From NCBI GenBank assembly GCA_964020085.1, contig OZ026595.1:4662117-4726116 (forward strand): DNA of 64,000 nucleotides, in the 5' to 3' direction. The DNA comes from Micromussa lordhowensis (lineage: Eukaryota > Cnidaria > Anthozoa > Scleractinia > Lobophylliidae). Positions 48,160-59,625 of this stretch are shown in pieces. The notes beneath the pieces are model-generated. The model saw only the letters and a list, made by a program, of their open reading frames with translations, was not told where the DNA came from and made no database searches. Within the stretch, counting starts at the first letter, position 1. Every line of letters starts with the position of its first letter. Made by a program: the position numbers and the translations under genes.

Positions 48160-48819
48160 TTTTTCCTACGTTTATCCGGTGGATAAAAATTTATACTACC
48201 TACCTTACCACGGATAAATTTATCCGCTGGATAGTGGCTGGATAGCGCTATCCAACCTTTCAGCAACCGAGTTGACGCAATCGGATAAATTTTATACGCT
48301 GGTTAGCGATTTATCCGCTGGATAAGAGTTATCCGCTCTTTGAACAACCGGGGCCAGGCGTGCTTAGGGCCCTATTTTCACATGTCCTTCAATATTTTTT
48401 TCTTTAACACGATGCACTGCTCACTCATTACACAGGGGCATGCATATGTTATCCTCAACACTTAGCAAAGTTTCATTCTCATTTGAACGGTGTGGTGTTT
48501 GCCGGGTGCCAGTGTATGAAATGTATAATTTATTATTACTATACTGGCTTTGCTGTTACTGTTAACTTTATTTTTACTCTGAGGGACCCTAATGTGTAAA
48601 GCCCTCATGGTTTCTTTTTGGGCGTCACTTTCATTCGCTTTTGTGGAAAACGACTTCAGTTTACAAAGTATTACAAAGTCGAACATTCTGTCATGACATT
48701 TAAAGATGGAAACCATGTTTAGACTTTGATGTGTGCAAGAAAGTTACCATGAAGTGAACAAGAGTCCACAAAGCGAAGAAGGTGTTCCCAAACAACTCGC
48801 TGACGTTCGTTCATGGAGA

Positions 48820-51800
48820 TTGGTGGCTTCAACACTGACTATCTCTATGCACAAACAATGGCTCCCAAACGCTTGGATGTTTTTCAATGCTCGGTAGGAC
48901 ATCAAGGGTTCTAAGGCCCTCCCGGAATTGATCCATACAGACCTTTCTTGTGTTTAAGACATAGTGAAGCATAATTGCTTGCACAATATTCATTCTGTTT
49001 TGAACATGCAGAAAAATAGACTTTATTTTGTATGCAATTAATTGCAACCTACTTCAAAATATGCAGTTTGTTTTGTTTCTAATCAGAACAAATCACAACC
49101 ATAAGTCTCAGTCTGTACTTAAACTTCAGAATTGGCAACCAAGCCCTTACATCTTTCTGTAAAAAGTGTTAATGTAAGTTAGAGTGATTGCTCTTCACAT
49201 TTGGCAACTAACTCCCCATAAGGTGTGGAATGCTAATGAGAGGAGTAGTTGTAGTAATGAAGTTGTAAATAGACTCACTGAAATATGTGAGGTAACACCA
49301 CTTGCACTCAAAATTTCAATGAACTTGTCATCTTCATTCAACTTTGACAGGTCATCCGTATCAGTCAATACCAAAACCTAAAGAAAGAACAACAAAAAAA
49401 TAGAAATCTACCCTCAAACACCATTCAGTTCCTGTCACAATCAGCATTTCTCTTTTCTCTTTAGTTAGGAATACATGTAAGAGCTGTAGGACTAACCTAT
49501 AAAATCCACAGTACGAAGATTCATAAAAGTTCTTAAAAATACAGTACTAAACCCTTTTCAGTGCACAAGCAGAATATTCATAACAGCAATTTTCAATTAG
49601 AGTGAATGGAATGCATCAATTAATAAAAGGTGCAAGATATAATGGTACAAGGCAAACCTTGCCTTTTTTAGATGACAATGGTCTGTCTAGTTATGGTAAG
49701 AATTCATGTATGCATTCAAAAGTACATGCATCAAATTAACTTACTGCATCAACATGATGCCTGATATCTTGGTCACAAATATCATCAGGTGATGCATAGG
49801 GAATGGCTTTATTCACATCAGCTGTGGCAATGTACCAGTAGAAAGCTTGTGAAAGAAAAAGGATCCCAACTTTTGCATGAACAATGCCATGAGCTACTGC
49901 ACTGCCAAATAGTTTCATCAGTCCACTTGAGATAACACCACTGTTGTAGGCAGGCAATCTTCGTAAATCAGGACCCTCCAGAAAGGCAAGACGTGTTGAT
50001 GATGCCATTTCACCAAGGGCATTGTAACGTTAAATATCTTTAATTGCACTGCTCAAAGACATCTTGATAACAACCGAGATGGGATGAAAACTGACACACG
50101 CACAAAATACAAAACGACTTAAATATGCACAATCGGGTACATACCACGCAGAGTATTCGCACGCACCAAATGTTAACTAAATATGCTAATAGATATCGAC
50201 ACAGGCATCAGTAAAAAATTGACGTTTAACGCCCCCAAGATCAACAGCAGGTTGTCCTCTGTAAGTAACTCAGGGTAAAACTCAGGATCTTTATAAATGG
50301 CCACTGCATCACTAAGGATATCATCGGGATCAACTTTGAATTTGAGTACATCACCTCTCACTTTTGTGCCAAGCTGTTCAAGAAGGCTCTCCAATATCAC
50401 ACTAGATGTATCTGTGTAAATGGATGCTTAAAGAACTTATTGTCACCAATTTATTTGAATCCCTTTTTAAGTTTATTAAAATTCAATAAACTTATTAAAC
50501 TTAACACATTAATTTTTTTTTTCCAACACTACATTTCATTTATCGTTGAAAACAACTTTTTGTATTAAGCAACTACATGTATAGAAGAGGTTTGCTGTGT
50601 TTGTCTTAATAAAAAAACCCACATACATGTACAGTAACTAACTGGACGATACAGTCGTTTTCAGAAAGATTGGCCTTTACAAAATTTATGTGTTTTGTAT
50701 TCATGTAACATAAATCAAGAAAACAAAAGATATATATTTTTATATAAACCTTTTGAAGAGTCAACATGTTTGAAAGTGTGCCTGGCAATCTGTACATTCA
50801 ATGAGGTAAGCCTCTTAATTGTTGTATTGCAATACAAGACTAGAAAAGCCTGAAATGTTCAGAATTTAGGAAGTTTCTATAGACAGTTGATAAATATCAC
50901 AAATTAAAATAAATTAAATAAGCATGACTGGCACTTCAAATTTCTTTACTTACAGTCCCATGCTTTAAGAATATCTGACACTGCCATGCCAAATCGTCAC
51001 CATTTTCTTCTAGTTTTTTCTTGAGACACTCTGTTGACATATCTGGGAACATTTCCCTTAAATGACTGACATGTGCTTAAAAAAAGTGGATAAGACATTT
51101 CATTATGATTACCATAAGATACATGTAGGAAGCATATTGTGGAGACAGTTTGAGGGTTTACCTTACTATATGCAAGCACATTCACCCAATTGTGGTAACT
51201 GCTACACAAATGCCACAGTTAAGGTTCCGTCCCCAAAATTGCTGGTTACTTGTGATAAAACAGGCGTTCATCTATACACTTAAACATTTCAATGCAGTAT
51301 CATCAAAACAAGTCTCCAATCTTTGCCCTGATCACAAACGACCCGGCTTAATGCCTTCTAATGTAAGGACATGTATGAATTTCTTTGTATACACTGTAAC
51401 AACAGGTAGATGAAACCATTTTTTGGTACCCTTGGTGTGTGAAATGCCAGAAAACAGATTCAAAGCAATTTCATTTCCCTTGAATAAATGTACATGTAAT
51501 ATATTTGATAAGTGGTATTGTATTGGAGGCATAATGTATATTTCATGTACTGTTGGTAATTTTAGTACCTGTTGCTCGCTTATTGTTTGTTATATCTTCA
51601 ACCTCATTGATGTCTGAGTCATGCAAGGTGTCAATTTCCCGAAAATAGCCGAGGGAAGGTTCAATCCCACTGCAGTCCTTGGGTGGGAGGCAGTAAGCTT
51701 CTACAAATTCATCGTTTACATCTTGTGCACCACTTGGGCCTGGTAAATTTATATCTTCTTCAAAAATGCTACCCCTTTGCAGGTTGTTTGGTAAACCATT

Positions 51801-52490
51801 TGACTGTGAGCTGCTGTTTCCAACTTGGATTTTCCCTTACATTTTAAACAATAAATTATTGTTAGTTTGCCTATTTTGTTGAAGTGTCTTTTGATGACGT
51901 TTGCAGGTGTAAAGTTTCTCAATCATAGCATTACAGATTTATTCCCTGTATAAAGAGACAATTATGTTATTTATCAAGTAATGTTTAATTTCCAGTCATT
52001 GATGCTGTATGGCAAAAAATGCTTCCTGACTGAGCCTTTCTCACAACTGCTGCTGTCAGTCTTCATGGCACATAATATACATAATTGCACAATTAGTTAA
52101 ATAATTCTAAGAACACATACCTCTTGCACTTTTCTCAAGAACCTGTTCTTCCCTTCTCTTGAACTCCTCATTGTCTTCACCATCATCATCACTCACATCC
52201 TCCGTTGGTCAGAATCTAAGCTGCTTTGTTGCCCTTACATATATTGGCCCCTGTCGATACAATCCAGCTAGTATGGCACCAGTAAGCTCCTTATTACTAA
52301 GTAAGTTGAGAGGGCATATACTTTTCTCAATGCTTTTCACAAATTCAAATGGGATAACACCTCCCTCTTCATCCAGTAAGACATCAACAAGAGCACCCCA
52401 AACATGAAAACAAAACAAGAAACCAACAAATACATGTAGCCCATCAGTATTGGTTGTCAAGCATGGATAATAAACAATTATTGGATGAGG
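48820..52490 (-). pseudogene. HECT gene C, remaining exons
   Basis: Exons recognised on the minus strand: about 52121-52490 (IPFEFVKSIEKSICPLNL, then GPIYVRATKQLRF and a TGA), 51569-51835 (Ser/Glu-rich linker), 50954-51075 (CUE-like LREMFPDMS...LEENGDDLAW), 50174-50410 (HECT start, DDILSDAVAIYKDPEF, then a one-base shift to GQPAVDLGGVKRQFF), 49745-50030 (N-lobe, SSGLMKLFGSAVAHG), 49279-49377 (lobe linker) and 48820-48994 (QFREGLRTL...WEPLF). The order matches gene B exon for exon. An in-frame stop, at least two frameshifts and the Harbinger insertion show it is dead. Borders phase well between 52121, 51835 and 51075. Confidence 0.75.
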
Positions 52491-52497
52491 TTTTCTA

Positions 52498-52541
52498 ATA
52501 TCCAGAATAATCAAGAGACCTTGATTATTCTGGATATCACA
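52498..52541. repeat. Short hairpin
   Basis: atatccagaataatcaa / ttgattattctggatat, a perfect 17-bp or longer stem around gagacc. Confidence 0.75.
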
Positions 52542-52576
52542 AAAAACAAATCTAATAATAATATTGTTTTATTATA

Positions 52577-52675
52577 CATTAACCCTTACCTGCCCAGGAG
52601 TGACTTATAGATTTTACTCTAATGCCACACGATTTTACTCGTCAAAGGGAAGCCCCTTGGGCAGGAAAGGGTTAA
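52577..52675. mobile_element. Short dispersed repeat, copy 1
   Basis: About 100 bp bounded by ttaacccttacctgccca and gggcaggaaagggttaa, containing agtgacttatagattttact. It matches 55536-55637. Confidence 0.65.
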
Positions 52676-53053
52676 AATCTCCCTTAAACAAAAAAAAAAT
52701 GGAAGTCATGTCTTTGCTTCTTCACTCACGGGAAGGAACAAAGCGCGCAAACTTGACATGATTACCCTTAGAAATCATGCACTGTGGTCATGCATGACAT
52801 GATAACCCGTGACCTTGAGCATCTTTGGCATGATAATTGACTGTATAATCTGCAGTTAAGACATCATGGGCACTGATTTTGAAAATTTACTGTACGCTTT
52901 CGGCCAATCAGAAAAGAGTTAGAGAGTTCAGTGTATAATAATGAGCATTAAATGGTGTACCAGACATTATTATCATTATTTATTAACCGAAGTTTCCAAC
53001 CGCTTCTGCCCTTCCCCTGCTGCCAATGGGAAGAACATCACTGCTGGCAATTT

Positions 53054-53325
53054 CTACCTAGTCCACTGTACTAGCCAGTCTAAGCAGTTACCAGTTGTTG
53101 GCTGATGGTTGTGGACTTGGTTGCTTTGCTGATATTCGCTCCCGCGTTGAACCACCATCGCCTTACATGCATTCCCCTTTGGCCTTACTGTGCATTGCCA
53201 ATATGTGACTCGGGCTCTTTTCAGTTTGATGTTATAGCTGTAGCCATCGCTGTCCACCAATTTTGTCTTTGCGTGCTCAGTACCTCCCTCTATTTCTTGA
53301 TATGTGACGCGGTAGCTTTCTTGGA
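53054..53325 (-). CDS. FLYWCH-type zinc-finger fragment
   Basis: On the minus strand KTKLVDSDGYSYNIKLKRA, then VTYWQCTVRPKGNACKAM and VHNHQP reproduce the FLYWCH pattern (Gly-Tyr, Tyr-Trp-x-Cys, Cys-Lys-Ala, His-x-His). It is a DNA/protein-binding finger found in many transposon-derived proteins. No start codon or downstream exon is established, and the frame stops at 53054. Relation to the neighbouring HECT exons is unknown. Confidence 0.55.
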
Positions 53326-53582
53326 CCGAAATTTAAGCAACTGATTTTTTTCAGGCTTACAAAAATTGCATATTGAAATAATAGCCGAAAAAGCTACATG
53401 CATGCAAGTTACATGTTTTCCCTAACATGTAGAGTTCAAAAACTACTTCAATCTGTGAAACTAAAAAAACAAACAAACAACTCAATGAACCTCTTGGAGA
53501 GAAACAATGAACATACAAATATGTGTTAAAGGAAAAAAGATTGCATTTTTTCCAGTATATGTGAACTTAACTTCTCAAGATG

Positions 53583-54020
53583 TTAATAGTGCAAAATGGA
53601 TATAGCTCCTTTACTCTCATTATTAAAAGTATTTAAGTTGAACTTCCTAAATAGTAATTTACTTAAAGCTCCCCTTTTTAAACTCTGCCATAAAGGTGCA
53701 AACTTGGTTCCTTTGTATTCACTTTCACTTTGCAGCAATACAATCTCTTGCAAAAAGTGAAGAACGCCTGAGATACACTGGAGGTATCTTACATCAAAAA
53801 CATAGTAAGCAGAAATCAAATCAACCAATGCTTTTATAAGGTCACCATCACTTTCAAAAAAGGCTTGGTCCTCTCCACACACGAAAACCTGGTCAACTTC
53901 CTTGATAGTTCCTATGCAGACAAGGACAAATTCCACATGCTTGTTCTTAAACAGCTTGTCTGGTGATGTCGTCGGCGCAATTTTCCCTTTCGTAAACAAG
54001 CGATGCCATTTTCGCAACAC
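53583..54020 (-). pseudogene. Uncharacterised exon in the HECT C neighbourhood
   Basis: Frame with KHVEFVLVCIGTIKEVDQVF, ALVDLISAYYVFDVRYLQ and KFAPLWQSLKRGAL. I have a sense of related coral proteins but no domain name. The likely start ATGGCATCGCTTG at 54012 is in a different frame from the rest, so at least one shift is needed. Not assigned. Confidence 0.35.
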
Positions 54021-54080
54021 TTAGAAAATTTCTCAACAAATTTTTCTCTACTAATATAAAGAAAAATGAAAATGTTACTA

Positions 54081-54152
54081 ACCACCCAGTATCGAACCTG
54101 GAACCTCTGTTTCTTAACATCCCTCTTATACCACTACACTACCAGGTTCATC
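54081..54152 (-). other. tRNA-like sequence (SINE head or tRNA pseudogene)
   Basis: The minus strand reads acctggtagtgtagtggtat (A-box-like) and later aggttcgatactgg (B-box-like) at tRNA spacing. The anticodon arm and terminal pairing are poor, so I do not call a functional tRNA. Confidence 0.4.
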
Positions 54153-54905
54153 CGCCAAATTTCCGCAAAATTTAATTATAAAACGTGACATTCTTAAATG
54201 TTAATGATAGAGCTGCCCCAACCTGCAAATAAAAGCTAACCGCAAGCAAACCAGTGTGAATATGAACAATTAAGTATTTGGTGAGTGCGTTTTACTCCCT
54301 CAACAAATTATAACCAGTTTCTACCGTGTCCAGGCCTGAACAGAAGCAGATATGGCATCGTCCACTCTAAAAGGCTTGGTTGCTAATTCTGGCAAGCTTG
54401 GTTACCAATTATGGCATCGACCGTTAAAAATGGCATCGCTTGTTTACGAAAGGGAAATAGGCGTCGTCGGCTGAAAAGAGAGAAGAGATACATTAGCTAC
54501 CACAATAAAAATGCCAAGACATTCCAATCATTGGCTACATGATAAATTATACCATAGTTGGAAAACAGTGTCTTGAGAAGACAACCACAAGTTGTGACAT
54601 GCATGCATGGGAACAATAAAATCAGCCATTGTGAATAATTTTGAGCATGCCCAATCACGAGTCTTGCAAGTTCTACCATACAATTATGTTTTTAGTCACC
54701 TGTAACCTTAAACTCCACACTAGTAGCAAATGTGTTATTTTGAGTGAATTCTATCACCAACAGGCAATTTCACCCATAGCATCAAGGGAAAATCGAGGAT
54801 ACTCAGCTACAACCGCTGCTAAGGGTTACAGCCCTTAATGACGCTGTTGGGAACTGCACGTATTTTGCAGAAAGTGCTTTCCATTTCATGACTGGTTATA
54901 TTCCC

Positions 54906-55147
54906 CTGGGGCGGGTTGTTCAAAAGCCGATTAACGCTAACACAGGATTACTACCGAAACATTAATTTTTCTTGTATAAAAATGTTTTTCGCTTCCTATT
55001 TTTTGTTTAGTTCGAGATTATTCAAGTTGAAAAGAGAAGGCCAAACAATATAAACAGAAAACCTCTCTGAAAAGTTGCAAAACTGAAATCAAAATTTTCG
55101 GTAACCCTGGGTTAGCTTAATCGGGCTTTGAACAACCCGGCCCTGGT
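54906..55147. mobile_element. MITE with Harbinger-type ends
   Basis: About 240 bp with ends gggcgggttgttcaaaagcc and the complement of agggccgggttgttcaaag, followed by gattaacgctaa. The ggttgttcaaag core is the same as in the complete Harbinger element at 41986-48355. Confidence 0.75.
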
Positions 55148-55184
55148 GTGCTTTTCAAATGAAATAACGAAACCTTGTGTCATA

Positions 55185-55905
55185 ATAATAACAATATACT
55201 CACATCCTGAAATTTGAACACATCTAGGTTGCTACTTTTTCTTTTGGTCCGCTGCTGAATGATTTTTACAGCATCAATAACTTCTGCATTTGTCAACTTC
55301 TCGCTGCCCACATGTAGATTCGGAATGACTTTGAGGCCACTGACTAAACGGTCTTCTGCTCCTATCACACAGTTATCCCCAAGTATGCGGTACAACTCAG
55401 ACCGAACCTGAGGAAATGAGAAATACATACATGTACACTAAACTTGTAAAAATTCAATACAAGGCTCCACATGAGCAGGGATCCTTGCCAAATTCTCTAC
55501 ATATAACTGTACATAATCATGGTACTGTATGTGTTTAACCCTTTCACTCCCAAGAGTGACTTAATAGATTTTACTCTGTCTAACACCAGGCAATTTTACT
55601 TGTCCAAGGGAGACCTCTTGGGAGTGTGAGGGTTAAGATGACACCAGTCATGAAAAAATTGAGTCATTCTGGTCACTTACATTGTAAGTTATGAGTTCAT
55701 ATTAATTTCTGAGAAGAAAACGAGACTGGACAGAATGGCTAACTGAAATGTCCAGATAATTAATTTTACATTTAAAGGTAACTGCACAAACATCCTGGCC
55801 TCGGTCGCTCAGACACGCAAGGGCCTCGTTCAGGACTCTACCTAGCTCATCAGCATTCACTGACTTCGAGCAAACACCAATCCTTATTAAACGCTGCGTT
55901 ATCAC
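55185..55905 (-). pseudogene. Two coding-like exons of unknown family
   Basis: 55790-55905 reads QRLIRIGVCSKSVNADELGR and ACLSDRGQDVCA. 55188-55411 (after a ctcag acceptor) reads VRSELYRILGDNCVIGAEDR and KLTNAEVIDAVKIIQQRTKR. Both have plausible splice sites on the minus strand. No family recognised; they could be 5' exons of the gene containing 53583-54020. Confidence 0.35.
55536..55637. mobile_element. Short dispersed repeat, copy 2
   Basis: About 100 bp bounded by ttaaccctttcactcccaag and cttgggagtgtgagggttaa, with agattttactctg inside. Same family as 52577-52675. Confidence 0.65.
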
Positions 55906-55989
55906 CTATTCGTCGTCAATAAAACGAACGATTATTATTATGTCCTCACCTTGTCTTTTACTCCCGTCGAATATCACCGACACGTCTCT

Positions 55990-55990
55990 C

Positions 55991-56048
<58 letters not shown>

Positions 56049-56077
56049 GTAGTAGTAGTAATAATAATAATAATAAT
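55990..56077. repeat. (AAT)n/(AGT)n microsatellite
   Basis: About 25 trinucleotide units, mostly aat with a short agt block; abuts the right flanking direct repeat. Confidence 0.9.
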
Positions 56078-56612
56078 ATGTTGCGCATTTTCAAAAAGAT
56101 AATCAAATGTCTATAAAAATAATCAAATGTCACATCTCCTTGTCCTGCTAAAGACAGTTTCTTTTTATCCTCTACACTTCTTCCATGAAAATAAGGGTAA
56201 TATATTGCCCAAGATTAGAGCTACTGGCAAGGCGATGGGCATTTTTCTCGAGCAGAGAACGCAGCTTGCGGATTTTGCTTATCGGAATCCTTGCCTTCAG
56301 GAATTCTTCCACTACTTCTTGTCTGTATGGTTGCTCAGCTAAATGCAGTGTGCTGTGGGAGAACTTCTCTCGGAATTGTGAGGCTGAGTCAACTGTGGAG
56401 CCCGATTTGGCGGTGCTTAGTGATATGTCTTGTCCTTATAAACACAGAATTCTGACCACACTAACAGGAGACAATCGACGAAAAGCTAACGCTCGAAACG
56501 TCAGCTTTCGAATCTCTTTATGGTGGCCAATTCACATTATCAACTCAGTTGATAAAACCAAATGATCTTGTAATACTCCCACCGACGCAGCAGAAACTTA
56601 CTCTCCTTATTT
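56078..56612 (+). repeat. Flanking direct repeat, right copy
   Basis: Direct copy of 39298-39862. It starts at the end of an (AAT/AGT)n microsatellite and ends before 56613. Confidence 0.8.
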
Positions 56613-57222
56613 ATAGTGGATAGTTTATTCAGTTCACGTCTTGGAGCTCCTTTAACATTGCACCTGTCTGGCTTTGCATCACGTTAAGTCTTCGAGACCA
56701 GAAATACTTCCTGAATTGACTTTGTTGCAATAGCAGTTAATAAGGCATCATGGGCAATGCCGGGAAATATGGCCTTTTTCCTGACGTCACGCATCATCAA
56801 AAATTTTTCGTATTTTTCAAATGAACAAAAAATCACCTCGATAGTTCGATTTATCATGCCGAACCTTAGTAAATCTGCGAAGTTTCATAAGAATCCCGTT
56901 GTAGACTCAAAAATATGGGAACCAACTTACAAGGAAATGTACGCCTGGCATACCGGCATTCTAATGGAACTTCACATATTTATTAAATTCGACATATTCA
57001 ATCGAGTTTTAGGAAAACGTCAGACTGAAGGTTGAATGTGTCTTTTTATTGGGAGAGACGTACTTAATTACTTAACTTAATTACAGGATTGATGACGTAA
57101 CATTTCATAGATTGTGGGTCTATGACATTCTCCCGGGCCGGCGATGAAGTATTCGTAATTATACATTGATACTGTTTTTGACAATCAAGTCATTAAACAT
57201 TAAAGATAGGAAGTAAGAAAAC
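56613..57222. other. Intergenic, no gene recognised
   Basis: Contains the left copy of a 32-bp direct repeat (57095-57126, starting acgtaacatttcatag) that recurs at 58742-58773. Otherwise nothing recognisable. Confidence 0.35.
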
Positions 57223-58455
57223 TTAATTTTGTTTAAGTTGAGACAGTTCTTTAATCCGCTGTGCAGCCATCCGAGCTGCGGTTCGAGTTGGTCGCGTTTT
57301 TTCGTTCTTTATGTCTTGCTCTGCGTCCATCTTAATAGTTGGTTCTTTATGCTCTAGGTAATCAGTGGACACTTCTATCGGATAGAGTTTTTCGATTGGT
57401 CTTGAAAGGAAGTTTCCGTTAGCGGTTTTCAAGGTTACAGCGCGTACGAAACCATCCCTGCCGTGATGTAACTCTACTATCACTCCTAGTTTCCATTGGT
57501 TTCGTGGTAGGTTGTCATGTTTCTCCTGATTGAATGCTGCTCTCTTAGGCCGGTCAGGTATTCCCGTTGCCATTGCTTCCAGAAACTCTGCAGCATTTTC
57601 AGACGGTGTTTGTCTCTCTTGGATAGATCTTCTGCGGATTCCGGTTGGGGTGAGTATTCACCGTCCTCTTCGTCATCTGATGTTTCTGGTAAGTTTATCA
57701 GTCTGTGGCCACAAAGGAAGTTTGCTGGAGTAAGCGGTGGCCCGTCATTTATGTCTGTGTAAGGGTAGGTGAGAGGACGACTGTTGAGTATCGCTTCGAT
57801 TTCTGTCAGTGCAGTTTGTAACTCGATCATGTTTAATGAGGCGTTCCCTATGGTTTTCTTTAGCCTTTCGTAGAAGCCACCCCACCATGGAGCTCGCCGA
57901 GTTATGAATTTCCACATGATACCCAATTTAACCGTTGTTCGCAAGGAATCGTTGTGATTCAGTTGTTTGCAGTACCTTTGTCTTAAGGGTTGTTAGTTCT
58001 TGCGAACCTGCTATAAAAGTCTTGGCGTTATCGGATATGATACATTCAGGGATCCCCCTTCTACTTATAAATCTATTAAAGGCTCGTATAAAGCTGCTGG
58101 ATGTTTGATCTTCTACCATTTCCAGATGTATTGCGCGTATTGTTGCACACGTGAATAAGCAAATGTAGACTTTGGCAACCTCTTTCTTGTTGTTACGTAC
58201 ATACAGTAAGCCAGCATAATCAACTCCTGTAACTTGAAATGGGTGATTTGTTTTGACCCTAAGTTCTGGCAAGGTAGGACAGTTGACTGAGCGAAAGGGC
58301 GGTCCTTCTACTTTTCTGCAAATGACGCATCTTTTGAGCTCGTTTCTGACAAGTTGCCTCCCTTTTGGAATCCAATAAGTTTGTCTTAATTGGGTTAAGG
58401 TTTCGCGCACACCTCGGTGTAACACTTTCTGATGCATCCCCTCTAACCTCAGCCT
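57223..58455 (-). pseudogene. BEL/Pao retrotransposon integrase and C-terminal (DUF5641-like) region
   Basis: Three overlapping minus frames together give the 3' end of a BEL/Pao pol. They hold an integrase zinc-binding/N-terminal part (QTYWIPKGRQLV, CVICRK), a core with VTGVDYAGLLY, HLEMVEDQTSSSF and IISDNAKTF, then APWWGGFYERLKK, the LNSRPLTY and LTPANFL motifs, and the C-terminal domain (QWKLGVIVELHHGRDGFVRA). Frame breaks occur near 57935 and 57530. Upstream of about 58455 the sequence switches to an oppositely oriented RT piece, so no functional polyprotein is possible. Confidence 0.8.
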
Positions 58456-58740
58456 TGCCAAAAAGCGACTGAACAGCCTACAGCATACTCTCACAAAGAA
58501 AGACCCACAGCTCATATACAAATACGACAAACAACTGCTGGACCAACTAAAACGGGGATTCATAGAAGAAATCGAGGAGCCAACAGCACACAAAGGTGTA
58601 TTACACTATGTATTACACTATATATACTATATTACACACTTCCCAGTTTTAAAGGAGAGGTCAACAACGGCCATGAGAATCGTCTATGACGCATCAGCAC
58701 GGCTTTCACACCAAGCTCCGAGCGTCATCAATCCTGTAAT
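58456..58740 (+). pseudogene. BEL/Pao reverse transcriptase fragment, opposite orientation
   Basis: On the plus strand LAKKRLNSLQHTLTKKDPQL, QLKRGFIEEIEEPTAHKG, FPVLKERSTT and RIVYDASARLSHQAPSV correspond to the N-terminal RT segment of BEL/Pao pol. It is joined head-to-head to the integrase on the minus strand, so a rearrangement has inverted one half. Confidence 0.7.
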
Positions 58741-58773
58741 TACGTAACATTTCATAGATTGTGGGTCTATGAC

Positions 58774-59625
58774 ACGTGTAATATTTGAGTGTTGCAGTTT
58801 ATTTTTTGTTTGAATGAAAAAAAAAAAACGGAAAAGCATGACATCGGTATAATTAATTGATTATGAATGATTGCATTGTTAAATGAAAAACTATACTACT
58901 CTTTTTAAGGGCTGTACATTATATACAAAGGACACAAAGTAATTTATGTTATATCTGGTGAAGGAGTACATGGTGGGTTTCTCGAGTTTAAGTAGCAATG
59001 GGGAGGTGCAAATAAAGCTAAAATATCCCTGTGCTAAAAGCAACATCCAGAAATATGTAGTGCAGATTTTCTATACATTTAAAAGAAATTTGAAACTTTA
59101 TTGAGTATTTTAAGATCCGGTGCATTGGTACATGAACATTTATTCAATACTAGTCGATATATCGCATAATCCATTTGTTCTAATTTTTTCTCTCTTTTTT
59201 TGGTGTTTGATTGTATTTTTAATATTTCCCTTGGTGATGAAATTTATTTAATCACAAAACCATTGTAAGAATCAACTGTAGTTTACGTTACTTTTGTAAA
59301 AGGTGGAAACTTAAAAAAAGAGAGAAAATGTAACTTAATTACCCTAAATTTTTTTTATACTTGATCATTAACCGCTAGAATTGTTATGTTGAACAAGTGT
59401 TATTGTAATAATTTTATGAATTTTAAAAATAAAAACCGGTTTTGTTTGTTTGTTTTGAACCGATTCTTAGCAATCATTAGATGTATCATTATGTGAATTT
59501 AGCACGGTGCCTACTAAATACAAAGGTTTTTGTGCCAGGTTAGGACCATGCAGAAAAAGTAGATCTTTGCAAGTGCTATTGGAATCAATAATGAAAAATG
59601 GAGGTAGCCACGCATTTTCCGAGAT
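58774..59625. other. AT-rich intergenic, nothing recognised
   Basis: Poly-A runs and no coding-like frame on either strand. Possibly the remains of LTR or UTR sequence of the adjacent retroelement. Confidence 0.35.

Larger units (their letters stand above)
41986..48355. mobile_element. Complete Harbinger/PIF-type DNA transposon
   Basis: Inverted ends GGGCCCGGTTGTTCAAAGAG (left) and the complement of TGGCCCCGGTTGTTCAAAGA (right), followed inward on both sides by gcggataa/ttatccgc-rich subterminal repeats. It carries the two genes expected of this superfamily, a Myb/SANT-like protein (+) and a HARBI1-type transposase (-), both apparently open. It is inserted within HECT gene C. The target duplication is not clear (AG on both sides). 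Confidence 0.88.

Noticed and set aside
54081..54152. Functional tRNA gene
   Set aside because: A- and B-box-like sequence is present but the acceptor stem and anticodon arm do not pair; SINE head or pseudogene is more likely.
56185..56565. Plus frames in the flanking direct repeats
   Set aside because: The two copies differ by indels that are not multiples of three and the translations do not stay collinear; treated as non-coding repeat.
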